Part shown: in pieces, positions 7,443 to 12,347 of the stretch | Layout: each line of letters opens with the position of its first letter | Position numbering within the stretch: position 1 is the stretch's first letter | Assembly: GCA_031286245.1 (NCBI GenBank) | Contig: JAITUO010000213.1 | Span: forward strand, 1-13,236 | Length of the DNA stretch: 13,236 nucleotides | DNA from: Coriobacteriales bacterium | GTDB lineage: Bacteria > Actinomycetota > Coriobacteriia > Coriobacteriales > UBA8131 | Direction: 5' to 3' | Program-made: the position numbers and the translations under genes | The notes under the pieces: model-generated | Told to the model about the DNA's origin: nothing | Seen by the model: only the letters and a program-made list of their open reading frames with translations | Databases searched by the model: none

Positions 7443-8483
7443 CTACTCTACGCTGGCTGCATCATCAATAGACTCAGCAGCAGTTTCGATAGCAGTGTCT
7501 TGGTGGTCGGTGTCAGCAATAGCGGTTGCTTCCGGTGTTTCTGTGGCAAGTGGCTCAACTGTTGGCGCTTCTGTCGCAGGCTGTTCGCTGACTTCTGGTG
7601 CTGCTGTTGCTACTACGGCTGGAAGCTCACTGGCTTCTATGGCTTGCGTATCAGCAGCTGTCGTCTCGACGGCTGGTTCGGTGGGTGGAGTCTGAACAGC
7701 TGGCTCAATCGAATTCAACGTAGAAACATCTTCAAACCCTGCAGTCAGTTCTGCTGTAACAGCATCGTCGCCAACGATCTCCTCCTCACTGACTGACCCA
7801 CGCTGAGCACCGGATATCACTGCTTCAGCAATCACCTCTGTGATCAGGTTGACCGAACGGATAGCATCATCATTACCAGGTATACCATACTCGACATCGT
7901 CGGGATCGGAGTTGGTATCGATGATGCCAACTACTGGGATGCCCAGTCGACGGGCTTCACGGATTGCAATACTCTCACGCAAAGTGTCTACCACAAAGAT
8001 AACCTGTGGGACAGCCTTCATCTCTCGGATACCATTGAGGTTGGCTTGTAATTTCTCCAGTTCTTTGCGTAAATGGATCTGCTCTTTTTTCGGCAAAGCA
8101 GCCAAGCGGCCATCAGCGTCCATCGCTTCCAGCTCTTCCATATGGGTGACCCGGCTACGAATGGTCACGAAATTTGTCAACATCCCACCAAGCCAACGGT
8201 TGTTCACATAAGGCATGTTGCAGCGCTGGGCATGGGTAGCTACTGGTTCCTGGGCTTGCTTTTTTGTACCGACAAACAAGATATTGCCACCATTGGCAGC
8301 CATTGCCTGAATGTAGCTGTACGCTTGATCAAGGCTAATCATTGTCTGTTTCAGATCAAGGATGTAGACGCCATTGCGCTCACCAAAGATATAAGGTTTC
8401 ATTTTTGGATTCCAGCGGCGAGTCTGGTGCCCAAAGTGGACAGCCGCATCGAGAAGCGACCTGATAGTCACAGGTTGAATCAT
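7443..8483 (-). CDS. rpsB: 30S ribosomal protein S2 with a long acidic C-terminal extension
   Basis: Ribosomal protein S2, which joins the 30S subunit late and helps position S1 and mRNA. The first 230 or so residues are standard S2: LLDAAVHFGHQTRRWNPKMKPYIFGERNGVYILDL, NILFVGTKKQAQE, NNRWLGGMLTNF, FVVDTLRESIAIREARRLGIPVVGIIDTNSDPD and GNDDAIRSVNLI. Instead of stopping there the frame continues for about 110 residues rich in Ala, Glu, Thr, Pro and Val, with no basic patches and almost no aromatics, likely disordered. Total length is 346, against about 230-260 for most S2. The ATG at 8481-8483 has AAGGAGC upstream. It is first gene of the rpsB-tsf operon, and a hairpin just before the ribosome-binding site may serve S2 autoregulation. 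Confidence 0.97.
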   Translation of the reverse strand: MIQPVTIRSLLDAAVHFGHQTRRWNPKMKPYIFGERNGVYILDLKQTMISLDQAYSYIQAMAANGGNILFVGTKKQAQEPVATHAQRCNMPYVNNRWLGGMLTNFVTIRSRVTHMEELEAMDADGRLAALPKKEQIHLRKELEKLQANLNGIREMKAVPQVIFVVDTLRESIAIREARRLGIPVVGIIDTNSDPDDVEYGIPGNDDAIRSVNLITEVIAEAVISGAQRGSVSEEEIVGDDAVTAELTAGFEDVSTLNSIEPAVQTPPTEPAVETTAADTQAIEASELPAVVATAAPEVSEQPATEAPTVEPLATETPEATAIADTDHQDTAIETAAESIDDAASVE

Positions 8484-8505
8484 TTCTAGCTCCTTTTCGT
8501 TGTCT

Positions 8506-8528
8506 GCAGCCAGACTGAGCCTGGCTGC
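8506..8528 (-). promoter_or_regulatory. rpsB leader hairpin (possible S2 autoregulatory site)
   Basis: An 8-bp perfect stem (GCAGCCAG/CTGGCTGC) with a seven-base loop lies 22 bases before the rpsB ATG, directly upstream of its AAGGAGC ribosome-binding site. S2 is known to repress its own operon through the rpsB leader in some bacteria. I do not recognise a named leader family here, so the role is inferred from position only. Confidence 0.4.
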
Positions 8529-8761
8529 CCTCTGCCTAGATCATCCCCCAAAACGCAACCTGTCTATCAGGCCACATGCGCCATGGAGTACTCAGGCATG
8601 TGTAATAGTCGAACCGGGTAATGGTATCACAAAGATGTGTCAGGGATTAAGCAGGGCAAGGCTGGGCCTTGTGTCAAGCATACACGCTGCCAGTCGCCAA
8701 CGTACACCCAGTCGTCAGTAGTACCACACACTCAGCATGCTCATAATAGGCATTTCCTTAA
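8529..8761. other. rpsB upstream region without genes
   Basis: No convincing coding frame or tRNA. It must hold the rpsB promoter. On the minus strand a perfect TTGACA (8672-8677) abuts a 15-base inverted repeat CAAGGC-CCA-GCCTTG (8657-8671), but no good -10 lies at 16-18 bases. A TATTAC hexamer further downstream has only a weak -35. The promoter is therefore not assigned. Confidence 0.35.
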
Positions 8762-8941
8762 GAATTCCGGAGTTTTGGCCTAAAAGGGCTCTCATGTATA
8801 GTTCTCTATCGATTTCACACATATAGAATTCTGGTTCAACGCATCTACCAGCACGTTTAAATTGTGGAGAAAACCGGATCTCACAAAACAGGTCAAACAG
8901 CCATACATGAGAGCCCTTTTTGGCCAGAAACTCCGGAATTC
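8762..8941. mobile_element. MITE-like element with 40-bp terminal inverted repeats
   Basis: The 40 bases at 8762-8801 recur as reverse complement at 8901-8941 with one inserted base and two substitutions (core GGGCTCTCATGTAT, outer CGGAGTTT). Between them lie 99 AT-rich bases with no coding frame. Both outer edges carry GAATTC. Because GAATTC is palindromic, it could be either a six-base target duplication or the tip of the repeats. Size, repeat length and lack of a transposase fit a non-autonomous element mobilised from elsewhere. In RNA the arms would form a hairpin of about 40 bp, so a processed or terminating structure downstream of the 9091-9972 gene is the alternative. Confidence 0.65.
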
Positions 8942-9090
8942 CCAGGATTACTCACTTTATAGGCTATACAGTCACATTGATGTCAAGTAAAGAAGCCACG
9001 CAACTTACATGGCGAGAGTCAGGTCTACAGAGAAGTGCTAGTCCCTAAATCTAAATGGGTATATACCCCACCAGGTTCACATTCGGCACA
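8942..9090. other. Gap between the MITE-like element and the membrane-protein gene
   Basis: No gene seen. It contains the 12-base palindrome GGGTATATACCC (9057-9068), 22 bases after the stop of the 9091-9972 gene, followed on the minus strand by an AT-rich stretch with a CTAAAT tandem. This could be a weak transcript end, but the hairpin would have no loop and there is no clean U-tract. Confidence 0.3.
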
Positions 9091-9972
9091 TTAGTCGACT
9101 TCAGATAAACCAACTTCACCAAGGTCGGCCTCACCAGGATCGGTTTCAATAGGGCTGGCTTTGCTGGCTCGGCTGTAACACGGTTTACAGATTTCGGAAA
9201 GCTCCCGGACAGAATAAGCCGCTGCAACCGTACCAACAAAGATCTCTGAAGTTTTAGCAGTATTAATATATGCACAGTCATCGTAGAGATGCAGCTTTGA
9301 GCCATTGGTAGTCCAGAAAACCTCGTCTACCCCCATCAGTGTTACAACTACTTGCCGCTGTTGTGCAGGAGTATCAATCGACGGTATACCCGTACTTATC
9401 CCCAGGAAAGCCAAGGGGGCTAAAGTCATCGTTGTCAAAGCAGCCAGTATGATCTTTTGTTGTCTGCTAGTGTTCTTATTCAGCATGATCACGATGATTA
9501 TTGGTACGAAGGCCAGCAGAGCAAACACCAGTCCTAAGTAGTTTTGGACAAAGTAACGCAGCTTTTCATGCTTGGGAGCAGGATCAAGTTGGTTGGCGCT
9601 GTACCAGAGGAGAATACCGGTAGTAGACAAAGCACCGATGCAGGCGATTAGCCCGATTATTAAAACCGTGTTTGGTGGATCAAATTGTAGCAGTCTGAAG
9701 ATAACAGCTACTTCCAAGCCGATGGCAATCATCCAAAGCACCAGTGCGATAGCCCGGTTGCGATCAGGGATGGTGGTCTCGAAAGACAGTTTGATGCGGT
9801 TTTTAGTCGTAGGTTGATTGCCAGATCGCTTTGTCTGGGAACCCTTGGCAGGCGAAGCAGTCTGCAAAGAAGTTTGCGGGCTGCCAGCCTGTGGGGCAGT
9901 CTGCGAGCTGCCAGCCGATATGGTAGTTTGAGGTTTCGGCTCGACCCGAGTGACCTTTTTATCTGTCGCCAT
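9091..9972 (-). CDS. Four-helix membrane protein with C-terminal His/Cys metal-site motif
   Basis: Not a family I can name. The 293 residues divide into three parts. An N-terminal hydrophilic stretch carries about three degenerate 9-residue repeats (residues 20-46, AGSSQTAPQ/AGSPQTSLQ/TASPAKGSQ). Four hydrophobic segments follow (starting AIALVLWMIAIGLEV, TVLIIGLIACIGALS, YLGLVFALLAFVPII and IILAALTTMTLAPLA). The C-terminal soluble domain contains TTNGSKLHLYDDC and EICKPC. H228, C233, C262 and C265 match the spacing of the small T.tG.kYH...C...C..C domain seen at the ends of some nucleases and hypothetical proteins, thought to bind zinc. The tail is acidic with GEADL/GEVGL/SEVD pentads. The ATG at 9970-9972 has GAGG eight bases upstream. 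It appears to be a single gene with its own promoter region. Confidence 0.8.
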   Translation of the reverse strand: MATDKKVTRVEPKPQTTISAGSSQTAPQAGSPQTSLQTASPAKGSQTKRSGNQPTTKNRIKLSFETTIPDRNRAIALVLWMIAIGLEVAVIFRLLQFDPPNTVLIIGLIACIGALSTTGILLWYSANQLDPAPKHEKLRYFVQNYLGLVFALLAFVPIIIVIMLNKNTSRQQKIILAALTTMTLAPLAFLGISTGIPSIDTPAQQRQVVVTLMGVDEVFWTTNGSKLHLYDDCAYINTAKTSEIFVGTVAAAYSVRELSEICKPCYSRASKASPIETDPGEADLGEVGLSEVD

Positions 9973-10014
9973 TCCTGTTGCCTCGCTATCCGGATAATTT
10001 CTCAGGGCGTTAGT

Positions 10015-10028
10015 AAAACGCGCGTTTT
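10015..10028. repeat. Perfect 14-base palindrome AAAACGCGCGTTTT
   Basis: A two-fold symmetric site in the leader of the 9091-9972 gene, 43 bases before its ATG. It overlaps one arm of the larger inverted repeat (10024-10099), sharing GTTTT. It could be a dimeric regulator's operator, or the competing half of an RNA switch. There is no direct evidence for either. Confidence 0.5.
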
Positions 10029-10099
10029 CACTCGTCAGACTGATAACTGCGCTTTATTCTATTGTAGGTAGCCAAGTCCTGTACTGACGAGGTGAAAAC
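10024..10099. repeat. 15/16-bp inverted repeat flanking a putative promoter
   Basis: GTTTTCACTCGTCAG (10024-10038) and CTGACGAGGTGAAAAC (10084-10099) are reverse complements apart from one extra G, separated by 45 bases. The interval contains the putative -10 of the downstream gene, so the arms bracket the promoter as paired operator half-sites might. If instead transcribed from yceD, they could form a long-range RNA stem. Confidence 0.6.
10061..10090 (-). promoter_or_regulatory. Putative promoter of the 9091-9972 gene
   Basis: A TACAAT -10 (10061-10066) and a TCGTCA -35 (10085-10090) are separated by 18 bases on the minus strand. The -35 overlaps the upstream arm of the inverted repeat. Initiation near 10055 would give a leader of about 80 bases containing the other arm and the 14-base palindrome. 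Confidence 0.4.
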
Positions 10100-10170
10100 A
10101 GCCATCTAGCTGGATGAAAGGAGTATTTGATTCGCTGATTGAATCGGTATCCGGCCGATGCCTGCTTTAT

Positions 10171-10740
10171 TTACTCCGCGGTAATATCAGGTAACAGGGT
10201 ACGTAATGCGGCAAGTGGATGACTGGGATCCGGTATATCAGAGCAGGAGCATTCCTCTGAATTGAGGTTGGCATAACAGCGGGGACACAAACCAGCACAG
10301 TCGTCACGACAGAGCACAGTGAATGGTAGCTCGTAGACCAGACTGGCTAGGATCGGTTCTGCCAGATCAATGATACCGTTCTTAGTAAAAACAGCGCTGT
10401 CATCATGATCAGCAATCTCAGCATCATCTGGATCTAATATATAGTAGGCTTCCACTTCAGCCTCCAGACGAATATTTGCAATATCAGTGCAGCGTGTGCA
10501 ATCAGTTGTGGCATCGGCATGCGCCCAGCCAGTCAACAGTACTCCACTGCCGGTATTCGTCAGTTCCAGTTCGTATGAAACGCCCTCAGCCAAATGAATC
10601 AGCATGGCTCCCTTGGAGAATTGGGTAGGCGGGAACCTGCCGGAGAGTACAGCACATTCACCCGGGCTGGCCAGTTCGGGCAATAATCGGTAGATCAGTT
10701 GTGGCAGCCCTGCGGTATCTATCGACTCAGCGGATACCAC
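10171..10740 (-). CDS. yceD: DUF177 (YceD) family protein
   Basis: Member of the DUF177/YceD family, whose genes usually precede rpmF. In plants and bacteria members have been linked to 23S rRNA accumulation; the biochemical role is unsettled. The 189 residues show the family pattern: a beta-rich N-terminal half with VLLTGWAHADATTDCTRCTD (C-x2-C), then ELPFTVLCRDDCAGLCPRCYANLN and EECSC, and the closing PLAALRTLLPD. The cysteine pairs suggest a metal site. The GTG at 10738-10740 lies inside the end of the sepIVA-like gene, overlapping it by 14 bases in another frame, which implies translational coupling. There is no strong separate ribosome-binding site. rpmF, expected next, is not in the 198 bases that follow. 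Confidence 0.9.
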   Translation of the reverse strand: MVSAESIDTAGLPQLIYRLLPELASPGECAVLSGRFPPTQFSKGAMLIHLAEGVSYELELTNTGSGVLLTGWAHADATTDCTRCTDIANIRLEAEVEAYYILDPDDAEIADHDDSAVFTKNGIIDLAEPILASLVYELPFTVLCRDDCAGLCPRCYANLNSEECSCSDIPDPSHPLAALRTLLPDITAE

Positions 10741-11191
10741 GATTGTTCAGCCGCTCACGCGAGCGATGGACATTGTCAGTCAGGGTTTCCAAGGTGTTCT
10801 GAATATGACTCAGCACGTTATCAGCATAGTCTTCAGCCCCTGAACGAACCTGACGCTCGGCTTCCTTGGCGTCTCGGAGAATCTGGTCAGCCTGGCTTTG
10901 AGCAATGCGTACAATCTCTTGCTCAGAAGCAATGACCAGCGCTTGGTTACGGGCATCTTCAATAACCCGATTGCCCTCCATCTCGGCGTCAGCTAGCAGG
11001 TCGTCTCTTTCACGCAAGACCTTCCTGGCTTCAGCCAATTCTTCGGGGAAGCGTTGCCGTATCTCATCGATTATCTCGTGTGCCACACCTGCGTCAATTT
11101 GTCGTTTGTCCTTATTCCCGAGTGCCGGTTTACCGTCCTCGATAAGGTCAGATAGTTCGTCGAGGAGTAAGCTTACTCCAGTTTCATCCAT
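10727..11191 (-). CDS. SepIVA/DivIVA-like coiled-coil protein
   Basis: 154-residue, charged, largely helical protein. After a short N-terminal segment (ETGVSLLLDELSDLIEDGK), heptad-rich helices run from about residue 36 to the end, with AEARKVLRERDDLLADAEME and DQILRDAKEAERQVRSGAED. It has no membrane helix. Such proteins are often annotated as ATP-synthase-b-like or DivIVA-like. The location immediately before a DUF177 gene matches mycobacterial sepIVA (Rv2927c-Rv2926c), a septation and polar-growth factor, so a scaffold role in envelope growth is likely but inferred. I place the start at the ATG 11189-11191, with AAAGGA six bases upstream. An earlier in-frame TTG at 11212 includes that ribosome-binding site in its coding sequence. 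First gene of a two-gene operon. Confidence 0.8.
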   Translation of the reverse strand: MDETGVSLLLDELSDLIEDGKPALGNKDKRQIDAGVAHEIIDEIRQRFPEELAEARKVLRERDDLLADAEMEGNRVIEDARNQALVIASEQEIVRIAQSQADQILRDAKEAERQVRSGAEDYADNVLSHIQNTLETLTDNVHRSRERLNNRGIR

Positions 11192-11329
11192 TGTGGATCC
11201 TTTCAAAGACAATGCTACATTTGATGTGGGCTTACAGCACTAAGCCGCGCCGTTGGTGTATTGCCGGCCGATGCTGTGTTTTACTTAGTGTAACAATAGT
11301 TTGAGACTTGCGCTACACTTATTATCAAG

Positions 11330-11340
11330 ACAATAATTGT
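11330..11340. promoter_or_regulatory. Palindrome ACAATAATTGT in the divergent sepIVA/SOR region
   Basis: A perfect 5-1-5 inverted repeat lies in the AT-rich middle of the 254-base gap between the divergent sepIVA-like and superoxide reductase genes. The position suits an operator for one or both. It is loosely reminiscent of peroxide- or iron-regulator boxes but too short to assign. No convincing promoter pair could be fixed on either strand here. Confidence 0.3.
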
Positions 11341-11445
11341 TATCAGATTAGGGCTAATATGTGGAGAAGACCTTAGGCAGACCTTGGTTAATACCCAGGA
11401 ATTCTTCCAACGCTTATGGCCTGAATCACGGAGAAAGGGGTCGGT

Positions 11446-11781
11446 ATGTCTGATTCTCAAGAGACGGAAGTGCAATTTATCGAGAACATGGAGGAAGCTA
11501 CTGAGTATCAACTCAAGCATACTCCTGCATGTAAGGTCGAGGGGCACCCAGATAGCCTGATAGTCCGGGTAAAAATTGGCTTGAATGGTTTAAGCCATCC
11601 TCAGACCGAAGAGCATCTGATTGAATGGATAGCGATATTTGATGGAGATCAGGAGCTGGACAAAGTCTTCTTTAAACCTGGCCAGACTCCGGAGTTCGAC
11701 TTTGAGATCGCTTATCCTTACTATCAGACAATCGTGCAAGCCTATTGCAATCTACATGGCATATTTGGGACATATATCTAA
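11446..11781 (+). CDS. Superoxide reductase, one-iron (neelaredoxin) type
   Basis: Non-haem iron enzyme of anaerobes that reduces superoxide to hydrogen peroxide without making oxygen. The 111 residues correspond to the catalytic Ig-like domain only, without the N-terminal desulforedoxin Fe(Cys)4 domain, so class II. All five Fe ligands are visible: H25 (LKHTP), H51 and H57 (LSHPQTEEHLIEWI), and C101 and H104 (YCNLHG). Lys24 of the usual EKHVP motif is kept, but the glutamate before it is Leu23. A few natural SORs lacking that glutamate are active. The ATG at 11446 has AAAGGGG five to six bases upstream. It is the only plus-strand gene here, divergent from sepIVA and convergent with the 11825-12247 gene, so it is probably expressed alone, likely in response to oxidative stress. 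Confidence 0.93.
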   Translation: MSDSQETEVQFIENMEEATEYQLKHTPACKVEGHPDSLIVRVKIGLNGLSHPQTEEHLIEWIAIFDGDQELDKVFFKPGQTPEFDFEIAYPYYQTIVQAYCNLHGIFGTYI

Positions 11782-11824
11782 ACAAATAGGCGTGGGCTTT
11801 ATAGTCTTGGGGGCTTCATCCAAG

Positions 11825-12247
11825 TCAATTCAATTCATCATCCAAATCCTGGAGAGCGGATTCAACGAAGGTTTCAATAGCCTCGCTGGTTAAGTCGCCA
11901 GGAGTTATATCGACCGAAAAAGCCTTAGCTAGAGCATCAAGTTGGGATAGTCTCAGTCCTGCACTTCTGGTCAGTCCGGCTTGACTGAGAAACTCAGCAT
12001 CTAATGCCATAGCTCTGACGATGTATTCTGCCAGCCTCTCATCAAAATCACCAAGCTGAAGCAAGGAGATCATTGACTCAGGAGCCAGAGAGAAAAAGAG
12101 CCCAGCATCGATATTGATTGAATCAGCAATCTGGTTTTCCAGCTCCAAGGATACTTCTCGTGGATCCTTGTGTCGCTGACCTAAGGCTTGCTGTAAGAAT
12201 CTGACAAACAGCAAGATCATACGCATTAAATAGTCGTTTTCCAGCAT
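11825..12247 (-). CDS. Small helical protein, DUF6483-like
   Basis: 140-residue acidic, apparently all-helical protein of unknown function. The N-terminus MLENDYLMRMILLFVRFLQQ followed by a short basic linker resembles, from memory, the Firmicutes family DUF6483, so this assignment is tentative. The hydrophobic N-terminal helix is interrupted by Arg residues and looks amphipathic rather than membrane-spanning. The rest consists of short helices, including a repeat-like DAEFLSQAGLTRSAGLRL region. The ATG at 12245-12247 has AAAGGAG four to five bases upstream. It is transcribed alone from an extended -10 promoter adjoining the terminator of the previous gene, and converges on the superoxide reductase gene with a 43-base gap that shows no obvious terminator. 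Confidence 0.8.
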   Translation of the reverse strand: MLENDYLMRMILLFVRFLQQALGQRHKDPREVSLELENQIADSINIDAGLFFSLAPESMISLLQLGDFDERLAEYIVRAMALDAEFLSQAGLTRSAGLRLSQLDALAKAFSVDITPGDLTSEAIETFVESALQDLDDELN

Positions 12248-12273
12248 ACAGCTCCTTTATGGTTATGCTCAAA

Positions 12274-12282
12274 AGTATAACA
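12274..12282 (-). promoter_or_regulatory. Extended -10 promoter of the 11825-12247 gene
   Basis: On the minus strand TG-T-TATACT (12274-12282) matches the extended -10 consensus with one mismatch. The TG is the last base pair of the upstream terminator's stem. No -35 is evident, as expected for this class. Initiation near 12267 leaves about 20 bases to the ATG, including AAAGGAG. Confidence 0.5.
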
Positions 12283-12308
12283 AAACCCCCTTCGAGAAGG
12301 GGGTTTTG
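12281..12308 (-). terminator. Intrinsic terminator of the InlB-repeat gene
   Basis: A perfect 12-bp stem (CAAAACCCCCTT/AAGGGGGTTTTG) has a four-base loop. The minus-strand transcript ends in GGGGGUUUUGUUAUAC. It lies 40 bases after the stop of the surface-protein gene. The A/T ends of the stem also provide a T-run on the plus strand, so it could act in both directions. Confidence 0.88.
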
Positions 12309-12347
12309 CTGATTATTAGCTTGACTAGTCTGCTACGGATTACACGC

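Noticed and set aside
7495..7796. Plus-strand open frames rich in Ser/Ala/Val and Cys/Gly
   Set aside because: They are antisense shadows of the low-complexity tail of S2, whose skewed composition removes stops on the other strand.
8560..8640. Possible tRNA, suggested by a GGTTCGA T-arm-like string at about 8610-8620 on the minus strand
   Set aside because: The five bases on either side of the loop do not pair, and no acceptor stem, anticodon arm or CCA end can be found.
9057..9068. Palindrome GGGTATATACCC as terminator of the membrane-protein gene
   Set aside because: A 12-base palindrome without a loop and without a U-tract would be a poor terminator; kept only as a note.
10110..10160. 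Terminator after the DUF177 gene
   Set aside because: Only weak stems (GATTC/GAATC, and CAGC/GCTG followed by TTTT) are present, too short to call.
9973..10170. Expected rpmF (ribosomal protein L32) downstream of the DUF177 gene
   Set aside because: Read on the minus strand in all frames, the region has no AVPKRK-type start or zinc-finger cysteines. It holds the inverted repeats and a promoter instead.
11192..11212. TTG at 11212 as the start of the SepIVA-like gene
   Set aside because: The AAAGGA ribosome-binding site lies inside that extension, six bases before the ATG at 11191.
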